From Maricaulis sp034659015 (GTDB lineage Bacteria; Pseudomonadota; Alphaproteobacteria; Caulobacterales; Maricaulaceae): a DNA stretch of 64,000 bases. This document shows positions 7,549 to 16,395 of this stretch, in pieces (position 1 is the first letter of the stretch; each line of letters starts with the position of its first letter). Under the pieces are notes generated by a model. The model saw only the letters and a program-made list of their open reading frames with translations, had not been told where the DNA came from and ran no database searches. Where the stretch lies: assembly GCA_034659015.1 (NCBI GenBank), contig JAYEGL010000001.1:434001-498000 (forward strand), written 5' to 3'. The translations under genes were made by a program, and so were the position numbers.

Positions 7549-8685
7549 ATGACGACACCGATCGATCTGTGGCGCCGGCGCGTGGAGGCGGGCACGCTGA
7601 CCCCTGATCCCGACCAGGAAGGGGCAGCGCAGGCGCTTTCCGGGTTGGCGCAGCGCCTGAAGTCCTGGAAGCCGGGGGCGAAAACCCTGTTCGGCAAGAC
7701 CAGGCCGGCGCCGAAGGGGCTCTACATGTGGGGCGGGGTCGGGCGCGGAAAATCCATGCTGATGGATCTCTTCGTCGAGACCGCACCGGTCGAGGCAAAG
7801 CGGCGCGCCCACTTCCATGAATTCATGCAGGATGCCCATGCCCGCATCAATCGCTGGCGCGGCCTGTCGAAATCCGAACGCCGCCGCCAGCCCGAGCATG
7901 TGAAAGGCGCCGGCGACGACCCCATCCCGCCTGTGGCGCGGGCCCTCGCCAGCGAGGCGCGCCTGCTCGCCTTCGACGAATTCCAGGTCACCGACATCGC
8001 CGATGCGATGATCCTCGGCCGGCTCTTCGAGAGCCTGTTCGAGGAAGGCGTCGTGGTCGTGGCGACCTCGAACCGCCATCCGGACGACCTTTATCGCGAC
8101 GGCATCAACCGTCAGCTCTTCCTGCCCTTCATCGATCTTCTCAAGGAGAAGCTCGACATCCACGAGCTCGACGGCGGGGTCGACCACCGCCTGCGCCAGC
8201 TCGAGGCGGCCCCGGTCTATTACAGTCCGCTGGGCGCCGATGCGGATCACGCCATGGACCTGGCCTGGGAACGGCTGACCTCGGGCGCCGCGCCGCAACG
8301 CTGCGTGCTGGAAGTCCAGGGGCGCGAGCTTGTCGTGGAGCGTGAGGTCGCCGGCGTGGCGCGCTTCGGTTTCCGGGAATTGTGCGCCCGGGCGCTGGGG
8401 GCGGCAGACTATCTGGCCATCGCGGGACGCTTCCACACCGTGCTGCTGGACCGCGTGCCGAAGCTCTCGCCGGACAAGCGCAACGAGGCGAAGCGTTTCG
8501 TGACCCTGATCGACGCGCTCTACGAGGCGAAGACCAAGCTGGTGATGAGTGCCGATGCCGAGCCCGACGATCTCTATCCGTCCGGGGACGGCGCCTTCGA
8601 ATTCGAACGCACGGCTTCGCGTCTGATGGAAATGCGCACGCACGACTATCTGGCGGCCGACCGGATGGACGAGGCAGCCGAATAG
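7549..8685 (+). CDS. zapE: Cell division protein ZapE (AFG1-like ATPase)
   Basis: The 378-residue P-loop ATPase has Walker A GGVGRGKSM (about residues 62-70) and Walker B LLAFDEFQVTD. ATSNRHPDDLYRDG and the late RFVTLIDALYE blocks are typical of the AFG1/ZapE family. In E. coli, ZapE interacts with FtsZ at the constricting ring. The mitochondrial homologue handles respiratory complexes. In alphaproteobacteria this gene commonly sits between sdh and mdh, as here. The ATG at 7549 follows the inverted repeat. Longer in-frame extension upstream would read through that repeat, so it is rejected. Confidence 0.93.
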   Translation: MTTPIDLWRRRVEAGTLTPDPDQEGAAQALSGLAQRLKSWKPGAKTLFGKTRPAPKGLYMWGGVGRGKSMLMDLFVETAPVEAKRRAHFHEFMQDAHARINRWRGLSKSERRRQPEHVKGAGDDPIPPVARALASEARLLAFDEFQVTDIADAMILGRLFESLFEEGVVVVATSNRHPDDLYRDGINRQLFLPFIDLLKEKLDIHELDGGVDHRLRQLEAAPVYYSPLGADADHAMDLAWERLTSGAAPQRCVLEVQGRELVVEREVAGVARFGFRELCARALGAADYLAIAGRFHTVLLDRVPKLSPDKRNEAKRFVTLIDALYEAKTKLVMSADAEPDDLYPSGDGAFEFERTASRLMEMRTHDYLAADRMDEAAE

Positions 8686-8757
8686 CCAGGCCGGTTTGCG
8701 GTTTGCGGCCGGTCGTTTCGGTGCAAAAATGAGTCTGAATAATTTCATGGAGGAATC

Positions 8758-9360
8758 ATGCGCACCACGTTTTTCCGTACCATCGGCATGGCGGGTCTGT
8801 TCCTGGCTGTCGCCTGCGGCCCGTCCCAGACGGCGGAACCCGAGGACAGCCATGCCGCAACCGGGAATGCCGAAGGCGCGCCTGCTGCGGCAGCTTCGCC
8901 GGCCGAGGGCACGGCCGAGCCTTTCACGAGGGAAGCCGGGCTGGACTATTTCGGCTACTACATGGCGGACGAGTCCCGCATTTTCGGTGACTGGCGTCTG
9001 CATCACATGGCCATCGGGCACCGCACGGAGTTCGCCGAATTCGAAGCGGCGGGCGAACCGGCGGACGACGCGCCCGTCTGGCTGGAATTCTGGCCGGTCG
9101 ACGGCGAGATGAGGGTCAACGAGCTGGGCCAGGAATATGCGGTGGGTTCGCGCCGTGTGCGCGCCGACAGCTATGTCATCGAGACCGGCCGGTTCGAATT
9201 CCGCGCCGAGGACGAGGTGATCGGTCCCATCCTGGTGTCCGGCATGATCCATCCGGAGGCGATCGAGGACCCCCAATCAGGCCCGGGCTTTACCGGTGGC
9301 ATGGAGGTCGCAGGCGATCTCCACCGCAACGTGTCCCTACAGTATTTCGCAGGCGACTAG
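8758..9360 (+). CDS. Predicted lipoprotein of unknown function
   Basis: The ATG follows GGAGGAATC. The signal peptide MRTTFFRTIGMAGLFLAVAC ends in a lipobox (LAVAC, Cys at about residue 20), so the product is predicted to be lipidated and exported. An Ala/Glu-rich linker follows, then a compact domain with DYFGYYMADESRIFGDW and SVIETG-like strands. No known domain was recognised. The 200-residue gene stands alone between zapE and an O-methyltransferase gene. Confidence 0.75.
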   Translation: MRTTFFRTIGMAGLFLAVACGPSQTAEPEDSHAATGNAEGAPAAAASPAEGTAEPFTREAGLDYFGYYMADESRIFGDWRLHHMAIGHRTEFAEFEAAGEPADDAPVWLEFWPVDGEMRVNELGQEYAVGSRRVRADSYVIETGRFEFRAEDEVIGPILVSGMIHPEAIEDPQSGPGFTGGMEVAGDLHRNVSLQYFAGD

Positions 9361-9419
9361 ACGGGTGGCCGGCGCCGGACACGGCCGCTACTCTCCGCTC
9401 GACGCCAGCGGAGACATCC

Positions 9420-10097
9420 ATGTCCGGTTCGATAGGTCTTGACGAGACGCTGACAGCCTATGTCCAGGCGGCGAACCCGCCCGAGCATCCGGTGCTGGCG
9501 ACATGCCGGCGCGAGACCGAGGCCATGGGCGACATCTCGCGCATGCAGATTTCGCCCGAACAGGGCGCCTTCATGCAGATCTGCGCCCGGCTGACCGGTG
9601 CGAAGACGGCCGTGGAAGTCGGTGTCTTCACCGGCTATTCCGCGCTGGCCACGGCCCTGGTCATGAAGGACATTCACGGTGCGGACGCCCGGCTGCATGG
9701 CTGCGACATGTCCGAGGACTACACCGCTCCCGCCCGCCGTTATTTCGCCGAGGCGGGCGTGGATGGCCTCATCGACCTGCATATCGGCGAGGCCCGCGAC
9801 ACGCTGGCGGCCCTTGCGGGCGAAATCGGCGGCACCGTCGACATGATGTTCGTGGACGCCGACAAGACCGGATACGACGCCTATTACGAAGCCGGGCTGG
9901 AGCTTTTGCGTCCCGGCGGCCTGATCCTGTTCGACAATGTGCTCTGGAATGGCGATGTGGCCGATCCGGCCCGTGTGGCCGCCGACGCCGATACGGCTGC
10001 GCTCAAGGCCCTGGCAGACAAGGTGCGCGACGATGACCGTGTGCACAGCGCCTTTACGGCGGTGGGCGACGGCATCCTGATGGCGATGAAACGCTGA
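9420..10097 (+). CDS. SAM-dependent O-methyltransferase (CCoAOMT type)
   Basis: The 225-residue enzyme matches the class I O-methyltransferase family 3. The pattern QISPEQGAFM is followed by AVEVGVFTGYSALA (SAM site), MMFVDADKTGYDAYYEA (metal-ligand Asp) and GGLILFDNVLWNGDVADP. Members methylate catechol-like hydroxyls with a divalent cation. The acceptor is unknown. The gene is monocistronic by spacing. A new promoter region with palindromes begins just downstream. Confidence 0.92.
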   Translation: MSGSIGLDETLTAYVQAANPPEHPVLATCRRETEAMGDISRMQISPEQGAFMQICARLTGAKTAVEVGVFTGYSALATALVMKDIHGADARLHGCDMSEDYTAPARRYFAEAGVDGLIDLHIGEARDTLAALAGEIGGTVDMMFVDADKTGYDAYYEAGLELLRPGGLILFDNVLWNGDVADPARVAADADTAALKALADKVRDDDRVHSAFTAVGDGILMAMKR

Positions 10098-10110
10098 CCG
10101 GAATGTAACC

Positions 10111-10159
10111 TTGACGTTCCTTTGTGTCACCTGTAGGTAACTCGTCACCCAAAGGTGAC
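10111..10159 (+). promoter_or_regulatory. Promoter with two tandem GTCACC-N4-GGTRAC palindromes
   Basis: TTGACG (10111-10116) and TAGGTA (10134-10139), 17 bp apart, form a plausible sigma-70 promoter. Two palindromes of identical layout overlay it: GTCACC-tgta-GGTAAC at 10126-10141, covering the -10 box, and GTCACC-caaa-GGTGAC at 10144-10159. Their centres are 18 bp apart, close to two helical turns, as expected for paired dimer sites. The small HTH protein encoded by the third gene of the operon is the obvious candidate ligand, by inference. Confidence 0.65.
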
Positions 10160-10171
10160 ATGGAGGCTCTC

Positions 10172-11542
10172 ATGCCCGGAATTCCCGCATCCGCGCTTCT
10201 GCGGCCGCTACTGGCCGTGGCGGCCCTGTGCCTGACGTCCGCCGCGTCGGCCCAGGCCGGCAACGACCCGGCCGGCATCTGGCGCGGTACGCTCGATCTC
10301 GGCACAGCCCAGCTCCGTCTCGAACTGCATGTGGAGGCGGGCGATGAGGGCCTCTCAGGCTATCTGGTCAGCGTCGACCAGGGCGGCGCCCGCATTCCCG
10401 CCGACATGATCGCCGTCGAGGGGGAGCGCCTGGTCGCGAGCTTTCCGTCGATCAGTGCGAGCTATGAAGCCGGTTTCGCGGCGCCCGACAGACTCGACGG
10501 CGTTTTCACACAGGGTGTGGCACGTCCGCTGGTGCTGGAGCGCGGCGGCGAGCCCTTCGAAGCCGGATTCGAACCGGTTCGGCAGATCGGCCGCGATGTC
10601 GATGTCACGGTACAGAACGGCGATGTTGTGCTCGCCGGCTCGCTACGTCTGCCGGAGACCGGCGGGCCTTTCCCGGCCTTCGTCCTTCTGACGGGTACCG
10701 GGCCGCAGGACCGCGACGAGACGATTGCCGGCCGCCCGGTCTTTGCGGCGCTGGCCAGCGCCCTGGCCGAACAGGGCATCGCCAGCCTGCGGCTCGACGA
10801 CCGCGGGGTCGGCGAATCCGGCGGCGACTTCGCGGCCGCCACACCGCAGGTCTTCGCCGCGGATGCGGCCGCGGCGCTGGCCGTGCTGCGGGCCCGGCCG
10901 GAGATCGATACCGGGCGGGTGGGGCTGCTCGGTCACTCCGAAGGTTCGGTGACGGCCTTCCTGGCGGCCCGATCGGCCGATCCCGACTTCATTCTCACCC
11001 TGGCCGGCATGACCAGCCGGGCCGACCGGGTCCTGTTCGAACAGGGCGAAGCGATCGTCCGGGCAGCCGGCGGCGGCGAGGATGACGTGGCGCACACGCG
11101 CGCGGTTCAGGAGGAGATCATCGAACTGGCCCGCACCACGCCGATCGAACAGCTCCCCGGCGAGATCGAGGCCGCCATGCTCGCGCGCGGCCAGAGCGAA
11201 GAGATGGCGCGCGCCAATGCGCAGACCTGGGGCCTGCCCTGGTTTCCGGCGCTTCTGGAGGTCGATACGCCGGCCCTGATCGATGCCTATGACGGTCCGG
11301 TCACCGCGCTTTACGCCGAGCACGACCTGCAGGTCCTGCCCGGCCCGCAATCGGCGGTGGCGCGCGCGGCGCTGTCCGACAATCCGCACGCTCGTGTCGA
11401 GATCGTGCCCGGCGTAAACCACCTCTTCCAGGACAGCGAGACCGGCCGTATGGAGGAATACCAGAGCGCCCCTCATGCCATGTCGCCGCGAGCGCTGGAC
11501 GTGATCGGCCGTGCCGCGGCCGAGCTTGTCGAAACGGAGTGA
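10172..11542 (+). CDS. Exported alpha/beta-hydrolase
   Basis: The chosen start, ATG 10172, follows ATGGAGG. It opens a clear signal peptide ending in SAASAQA, so the product is probably periplasmic. The 456-residue protein has an N-terminal beta-rich domain (GIWRGTLDLG...) and a C-terminal hydrolase domain. That domain has LTGTGPQDRDE (oxyanion side), SLRLDDRGVGESGG, the nucleophile elbow GHSEGS, and a terminal His in PGVNHLFQ. Substrate (ester or peptide) is unknown. It is the first gene of a three-gene operon with a membrane protein and an XRE-type regulator. Confidence 0.85.
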   Translation: MPGIPASALLRPLLAVAALCLTSAASAQAGNDPAGIWRGTLDLGTAQLRLELHVEAGDEGLSGYLVSVDQGGARIPADMIAVEGERLVASFPSISASYEAGFAAPDRLDGVFTQGVARPLVLERGGEPFEAGFEPVRQIGRDVDVTVQNGDVVLAGSLRLPETGGPFPAFVLLTGTGPQDRDETIAGRPVFAALASALAEQGIASLRLDDRGVGESGGDFAAATPQVFAADAAAALAVLRARPEIDTGRVGLLGHSEGSVTAFLAARSADPDFILTLAGMTSRADRVLFEQGEAIVRAAGGGEDDVAHTRAVQEEIIELARTTPIEQLPGEIEAAMLARGQSEEMARANAQTWGLPWFPALLEVDTPALIDAYDGPVTALYAEHDLQVLPGPQSAVARAALSDNPHARVEIVPGVNHLFQDSETGRMEEYQSAPHAMSPRALDVIGRAAAELVETE

Positions 11543-11547
11543 CCGCC

Positions 11548-11997
11548 ATGGACCGCGAACAGGACATTGCACGCCTATTGCGAATGCGCGACCGGGTCAT
11601 CCTGGCCTCGGCGATCGGGTTCCTGGTCTGGCAGGGCGGCTGGCTGGCGACCGATCTGGTTGCCCCCGGCCGGCCGATGACCCTTGCTGTCATCGTGTCT
11701 GCGGCGGGCGGTCTGGCCTGGGTGGCTGCGACGATCGCTCTCTTTCTCTACTACCGCCAGGTCCGGCAGGCCCGCGCGGAGGCGGAGCTCAATGACGAGC
11801 TCGCATGCTACCGCCAGAACCGGGCCTTCCTGATCGGCTACTGGATACTCGCCGGTGCGCTGGCCGGCTTGCTCGGGATCGAGGCCTTTATCGAGATCGA
11901 TTCCGGCGTGTTGCTGCGAAGTCTCGTCATTCTGGCGGTGGTTGCGCCCCTGACCGCCTTCATGTGGCTCGACCGGGATCCGGAGGAGACCCCATGA
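11548..11997 (+). CDS. Four-helix membrane protein of the HTH-paired type
   Basis: The 149-residue product starts at ATG 11548, with GGAG 8 nt upstream. A GTG at 11539 would lie within that ribosome site. Hydrophobic segments lie at about residues 17-34, 44-68, 95-115 and 122-140. A charged linker follows the second helix (YRQVRQARAEAELND). No catalytic motif is seen. Small membrane proteins directly upstream of a minimal XRE regulator form a common two-gene unit of unknown function. The stop overlaps the regulator start (ATGA). Confidence 0.75.
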   Translation: MDREQDIARLLRMRDRVILASAIGFLVWQGGWLATDLVAPGRPMTLAVIVSAAGGLAWVAATIALFLYYRQVRQARAEAELNDELACYRQNRAFLIGYWILAGALAGLLGIEAFIEIDSGVLLRSLVILAVVAPLTAFMWLDRDPEETP

Positions 11998-12215
11998 CGC
12001 CGCCGGCCGGCGGGGCGCAGTTGGCCAATTCCCTGCGCGAGCTGCGCGCCCGCAACGGCCTCACCCAGGCCCAGCTCGCCGAGCGGGTCGGCGTGACGCG
12101 CAAGACGATCAATACGGTGGAGAACCGGGTTTTCGTGCCCTCGACCATCCTGGCGCTGAAGCTGGCCGGCGCGCTGGGCGTGTCGGTGGAGGAGGTTTTC
12201 CGGCTGGAGGGGTGA
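11994..12215 (+). CDS. Minimal XRE-family transcriptional regulator
   Basis: The 73-residue protein is almost entirely one HTH_3 domain: LRELRARNGLTQAQLAERV, GVTRKTINTVEN and ILALKLAGALGVSVEEVF. It has no ligand domain. Its ATG overlaps the membrane-protein stop by 4 nt, so translation is coupled. I infer that it acts on the paired palindromes at 10126-10159 upstream of the operon. The membrane partner may pass on a signal. Confidence 0.9.
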   Translation: MTPPAGGAQLANSLRELRARNGLTQAQLAERVGVTRKTINTVENRVFVPSTILALKLAGALGVSVEEVFRLEG

Positions 12216-12328
12216 CGGCGCGCCGCGATGGCGGGCCGGTGTGACGTTTTCACCGCCTTGCCCAAGCCGTCTTGCGGCGCTAGACCGCTGGCCAAGCATT
12301 GGAACATCCCGAAAGAGGAGCTCTCCCC

Positions 12329-13291
12329 ATGGCCCGAAACAAGATTGCGCTTATCGGATCCGGCATGATCGGCGGCACGCTCGCCCATGTGGCGGCCCGC
12401 GAGGAACTGGGCGATGTCGTCCTGTTCGACATTGCCGAGGGCGTTGCCAAGGGCAAGGCGCTGGATATCGCCGAGGCGAGCCCCGTCTTCGGCAAGGACA
12501 GCCAGCTGGCCGGCGCGGACGACTATGCCGCCATCGCCGGCGCCGATGTCTGCATCGTCACTGCCGGCGTGCCGCGCAAGCCGGGCATGAGCCGCGACGA
12601 TCTGATCGGCACCAATCTGAAGGTCATGAAGGCTGTCGGCGAGGGCATCGCCAAGCACGCGCCCGACGCTTTCGTGATCTGCATCACCAACCCGCTCGAC
12701 GCGATGGTCTGGGCGCTGCGCGAGTTTTCCGGCCTGCCGCACAACAAGGTGGTCGGCATGGCCGGCGTGCTCGACTCGGCCCGTTTCCGCTGGTTCCTGG
12801 CCGAGGAATTCGGCGTCTCGGTGGAAGACGTCACCGCCTTCGTGATGGGCGGCCATGGCGACACGATGGTGCCGCTGCTGCGCTACTCCACCGTGGCCGG
12901 CATCCCGGTTCCGGACATGATCGAGATGGGCTGGTCGACCCAGGAGAAGATGGACGCCATCGTCGACCGCACCCGCAAGGGCGGCGGCGAGATCGTCTCC
13001 CTGCTCGGCACGGGTTCGGCCTTCTACGCGCCGGCGGAAAGCGCCATCGACATGGCGGTCTCCTATCTCAACGACAAGAAGCGCATCCTGCCCTGCGCCG
13101 CGCACCTGACCGGCGAGTTCGGCGTGAAGGATCTTTATGTCGGCGTGCCGATCGTGATCGGCGCCAACGGCGTGGAAAAGGTTGTCGAGATCTCGCTCAA
13201 CGCGGAAGAGCAGAAAATGTTCGACAATTCGGTCGACGCCGTGAAGGGCCTCGTCGAGGCCTGCAAGGGTCAGGACCCCTCGCTGGGCTGA
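12329..13291 (+). CDS. mdh: Malate dehydrogenase
   Basis: The 320-residue enzyme is of the LDH-like type usual in alphaproteobacteria and oxidises malate to oxaloacetate with NAD. It has the dinucleotide site IALIGSGMIGG with the selective Asp at VLFDIAEG. The substrate loop is GVPRKPGMSRDDL, the catalytic pair is DSARFR and GGHGDTMVPL. The ATG 12329 follows GAGGAG. A strong terminator follows, so mdh is transcriptionally separate from sucCD, although the two belong to the same pathway. Confidence 0.96.
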   Translation: MARNKIALIGSGMIGGTLAHVAAREELGDVVLFDIAEGVAKGKALDIAEASPVFGKDSQLAGADDYAAIAGADVCIVTAGVPRKPGMSRDDLIGTNLKVMKAVGEGIAKHAPDAFVICITNPLDAMVWALREFSGLPHNKVVGMAGVLDSARFRWFLAEEFGVSVEDVTAFVMGGHGDTMVPLLRYSTVAGIPVPDMIEMGWSTQEKMDAIVDRTRKGGGEIVSLLGTGSAFYAPAESAIDMAVSYLNDKKRILPCAAHLTGEFGVKDLYVGVPIVIGANGVEKVVEISLNAEEQKMFDNSVDAVKGLVEACKGQDPSLG

Positions 13292-13315
13292 GCCCTGCAA
13301 CACGTAAATGCGAAG

Positions 13316-13345
13316 AGCCGCCGGTCGGAAGGCTGGCGGCTTTTT
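13316..13345 (+). terminator. Rho-independent terminator after mdh
   Basis: AGCCGCC (13316-13322) pairs with GGCGGCT (13335-13341), with a 12-nt loop and a run of five T (13341-13345). It lies 25 bp past the mdh stop and just before the convergent TspO-like gene. Confidence 0.85.
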
Positions 13346-13358
13346 CGTGGGCGCCCGG

Positions 13359-13874
13359 CTAGTTCAGGCCGACCGTCAGCGGTCCGCCCGTGTTCAGCCG
13401 CATCAGCTCGAAGCCGATGATGGCCAGGAAGCCCTGCCAGGCGAAGGGCAGCCACAACAGCACACCGGCCGGCCGGCAGCTGCGCTCGACATACCAGGTT
13501 GCAAAGAGGGCATAGATCCACATCGCCAGGGCTGCGACGAAACCGAGGGAGACGTCGCGCAGGGAGAAGAAGATCCAGATCTGCGCCGTCATGCCGGCGA
13601 GGAAGAGCGCGACAAGCCCTGTCGCCACCCAGCGCGTGCCGTCGCGGCCCGCCCGCTGGACGATCCACAGGGCGATGACCAGGAGCATCGGAATGAAAAG
13701 GCCGATCAGGTTGAGCAGGCTGTAACCGGGGGTCCAGTGAGGCGCTTGCAGCCCGGTCAGCCAGGCAAACGCACCGGTCGCATGGATCCAGCCCGACAGA
13801 CCGCCGGCGAGGCTCGCCGCGGCAATCAGGTAGACCAGAAGTGTCATGACGCCCGGACTGCGTTTCTCGTCCAT
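13359..13874 (-). CDS. TspO/MBR-like membrane protein
   Basis: The protein has about 171 residues and five predicted membrane helices. It is rich in Trp (GWIHATGAFAWL, APHWTPGYSLLN) and ends with PFAWQGFLAIIGFELMRLN, which resembles the final helix of tryptophan-rich sensory proteins. Family members bind porphyrins or other hydrophobic ligands. The match is by helix pattern and end motif, so it is moderate. GTG 13877 or ATG 13874 could be the start and neither has a strong ribosome site. It converges on the mdh terminator. Confidence 0.6.
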   Translation of the reverse strand: MDEKRSPGVMTLLVYLIAAASLAGGLSGWIHATGAFAWLTGLQAPHWTPGYSLLNLIGLFIPMLLVIALWIVQRAGRDGTRWVATGLVALFLAGMTAQIWIFFSLRDVSLGFVAALAMWIYALFATWYVERSCRPAGVLLWLPFAWQGFLAIIGFELMRLNTGGPLTVGLN

Positions 13875-14071
13875 CACCCCAACTCGTACAACTACGCTCC
13901 GGACCGACCTGCAAGCGGCACGCCAGTTGCCCGGCGCCCCGGATACCGCTGCCGCCGCAGACTAGGCCAGGCCCGTGACAATGTGGCGCTGTGGGCGGTC
14001 ATAAAGAATGCGTGTATTCATGGCGCCTAATATCGCTTGACGGCGTCGCCGACAGCGGGTCGATTTCGCGC

Positions 14072-14617
14072 ATGACACAGACCGTTCTGGAGACCGAGCG
14101 TCTCATACTGCGACAGCCCGACCTTTCGGATTTCGAGCCGCTTTGCGAGCTCATGGCCGACGAGACCGTGACGCGTTTCATCGGCGGCGTACAGACGCCG
14201 CCGGTCGTGTGGCGGACCCTGTGCGGCATAGTGGGGCACTGGGCCTTGAGGGATTACGGCTTCTTCAGCGTGATCGAGAAGGAAACCGGACAGTGGCTCG
14301 GCCGGATCGGGCCCTGGTTTCCCCATGGCTGGCCCCAGCCCGAGGTGGGCTGGTCGCTGAACCGGGCGAGCTGGGGCAAGGGCTATGCGACCGAGGCCGG
14401 CGCGGCCTGTATGGATTATGTCTTCGACGTGCTGGGCTGGGCCGACACGGTCCATCTCATCCACGCCGACAATACCGCCAGCCAGCGCGTGGCCGAAAAG
14501 CTCGGCTCGCGCAATCTGGGACGCCGCATGGAAGTTCCCGGATTCGCGGGCATGATGGTGGACATATGGGGTCAGGACGCCGCCGACTGGCGGTCCCGCC
14601 CCGCCAGGACGGGATGA
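14072..14617 (+). CDS. GNAT-family N-acetyltransferase (RimJ/RimL-like)
   Basis: The 181-residue protein begins ETERLILRQPDLSDFEPL, the standard RimJ-like opening. It carries the acetyl-CoA region EVGWSLNRASWGKGYATEAG and HADNTASQRVAEKLGSRNLG near the end. The acceptor is unknown. ATG 14072 is chosen because the conserved opening starts there. A two-domain UspA gene follows 15 nt after the stop, probably in the same transcript. Confidence 0.88.
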   Translation: MTQTVLETERLILRQPDLSDFEPLCELMADETVTRFIGGVQTPPVVWRTLCGIVGHWALRDYGFFSVIEKETGQWLGRIGPWFPHGWPQPEVGWSLNRASWGKGYATEAGAACMDYVFDVLGWADTVHLIHADNTASQRVAEKLGSRNLGRRMEVPGFAGMMVDIWGQDAADWRSRPARTG

Positions 14618-14632
14618 TCCAGGGAGGCAGGC

Positions 14633-15472
14633 ATGGATGTCAGGCGTATTCTCACCGTAATCGACGGCAGCGACCAGGACGAGGCGCTGTTGCGTCAGGC
14701 GCTGGCCGTGGCGAAGCGTCACGATGCCCGGCTCGACGCGCTCTTCGTGCGCCGCAATGCGGCTTCCGGCGGCGATTTTCTCGGCGATGCCTTTTCGACC
14801 TATGGCATGGAAACCGTGCTGGAAGCGCTCGACGATGCGGCGGCCGAAGCCAGCGTGCGGGCCCATCAGGCCTTCGAGCGGGTCGCCGACGATGCGACGG
14901 CCGGCCGGCTGGGCAAGTTCACCGAATTCGTCGGCCTGCCCGAGGCGGCCCTGGCCCAGGAAGGCCGGTTGAGCGATCTGATCGTCATGGCCCGGCCGGA
15001 GGGCGACGGCGCCCACCACCAGCTCAGCGCGGTGAAGATCGCCGCCTGCGAGAGCGGCCGCCCCTTGCTCGCCCTGCCGGCCGACCGGGCCCCGGACGCA
15101 CCGCTGGACAAGGCGATGATTGCCTGGGACGGGTCGCTGGAAGCCTCGCGTGCGGTGACGGGGGCGCTCCCCTTCCTGACGCGCGCAAAATCGGTGAAGG
15201 CCGTGCACGCCGGCTCGGACAGCGAGGATGCGGCCCAGCTCTCGCGGCTGGCCAATTATCTCGAGCGCCACGGCGTGACCGCCTCGACCGAGACTCTCGC
15301 CCTCGACCACCGGTCGACGGCCCGCACCCTGGTCGATGCGGCAAAGGAGGACGGTGCCGAGCTTCTCGTGATGGGCGGTTTCGGTGCGCCGGGCTGGCAG
15401 TATGCGCTGGGGCGCGACGACACGACGGCCCTGCTCAAGGGTACCGGTTTCGCGATCCTGATGGTCCACTAG
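14633..15472 (+). CDS. Tandem-domain universal stress protein
   Basis: The 279-residue protein has two UspA folds. The first begins VRRILTVIDGSDQDEALL. The second begins KAMIAWDGSLEASRAV and ends with AELLVMGGFGAPGW followed by a loop leading to LLKGTGFAILMVH. The MGGFG...LLKG part corresponds to the ATP-binding glycine motif of UspA proteins, with some change in spacing. The role is stress survival in general terms. No specific inducer can be read from the sequence. It probably forms an operon with the upstream acetyltransferase gene. Confidence 0.88.
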   Translation: MDVRRILTVIDGSDQDEALLRQALAVAKRHDARLDALFVRRNAASGGDFLGDAFSTYGMETVLEALDDAAAEASVRAHQAFERVADDATAGRLGKFTEFVGLPEAALAQEGRLSDLIVMARPEGDGAHHQLSAVKIAACESGRPLLALPADRAPDAPLDKAMIAWDGSLEASRAVTGALPFLTRAKSVKAVHAGSDSEDAAQLSRLANYLERHGVTASTETLALDHRSTARTLVDAAKEDGAELLVMGGFGAPGWQYALGRDDTTALLKGTGFAILMVH

Positions 15473-15490
15473 GCCCGGCGGGCGGCCGGT

Positions 15491-16243
15491 TCAGTACCAG
15501 CCCGCTTCGCGCAGCTTGGGCGAATAGGTGCGGCTGACCGGTGCTTCCACCTCATTGGTGAGGGTCAGGGTGGCGCGGCCGCCGGCACGCACCACGTCCC
15601 GCACCGCCCGGCGGGCCACCCACCAGGAGCGATGCGTGCGCGCGCCGTCCAGCCCCTCCACGGCAGCGATGGCATCGCCCAGCCGCATCAGGATCAACGC
15701 ATCGCCGGCCTCGGTGTGCACGCGCAGATAATGGTCTTCGGCCTGGAGTGCGAGCACGGGGGAGGTGCGCAGGCGGGGCGGCAGTTTTTCGGCCAGCCCG
15801 CGTCCGATACCGCTTCCGCCCGGTTCGCCGGCCGCCGACGCGGCCTCGTTGCGGGCCCGCTCCATGAAAACCGAGACCAGCGTCACGGCCGCCGAGACGA
15901 CCCAGACCATGAAGAAGACCATGGGGATCTGGGAGAGCCTGAAGGGCGGTCCCATGACGGCCTGAATGACGATCACGCTGGAGCTCACCGGAAGGGTCAC
16001 CAGCGTGGCCAGGACGAGCCCGCCCAGCAGCGGCTGGAGGTCGGGATAGATCCGGTCGAGCAGGGCCGTGAAAATGCGTCCGCTGATCCAGCCCACGGCC
16101 ATCAGCCCGGTCCAGTAGAACCAGACGCCGGGCACGCCGAGGGCGTGGCTGTTATAGGGCCCCAGGATCGACATCAGCGTGCCGACGGCAAGGATGATGC
16201 CGATCGTGGGCAGTGTGTCCCGGATCTTTTCGGTCGAAATCAT
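15491..16243 (-). CDS. Membrane-bound LytTR-type transcriptional regulator
   Basis: With the start at ATG 16243 the 250-residue protein has four membrane helices (about residues 11-28, 37-60, 72-95 and 105-127), a short linker and a C-terminal LytTR DNA-binding domain. That domain includes LALQAEDHYLRVHTEAG, GARTHRSWWVARRAV and VSRTYSPKLREAG. Such proteins lack a receiver domain and tie DNA binding to a membrane signal. A longer upstream frame runs through the divergent promoter and is Arg-rich, so it is rejected. It is divergent from the DUF2141 gene. Confidence 0.88.
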   Translation of the reverse strand: MISTEKIRDTLPTIGIILAVGTLMSILGPYNSHALGVPGVWFYWTGLMAVGWISGRIFTALLDRIYPDLQPLLGGLVLATLVTLPVSSSVIVIQAVMGPPFRLSQIPMVFFMVWVVSAAVTLVSVFMERARNEAASAAGEPGGSGIGRGLAEKLPPRLRTSPVLALQAEDHYLRVHTEAGDALILMRLGDAIAAVEGLDGARTHRSWWVARRAVRDVVRAGGRATLTLTNEVEAPVSRTYSPKLREAGWY

Positions 16244-16395
16244 GCTGTCCGTTCGCGAAGCGCGAATGAACAGATAGCGCAATTCACGCAGCCAGGCAGC
16301 CCGTTTGCGCAAGAGCCGTTTTCTCCCGCGCCCTGACCCGCCATGCCGGTTTGCGAGGCCGGCGACGGAGCCGGCAAGACACGGGAGAAACCGAC

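Noticed and set aside
6895..9276. A 793-codon reverse frame opposite the thioesterase, zapE and lipoprotein genes
   Set aside because: It spans three recognisable forward genes and a perfect inverted repeat, and its translation has no family motif.
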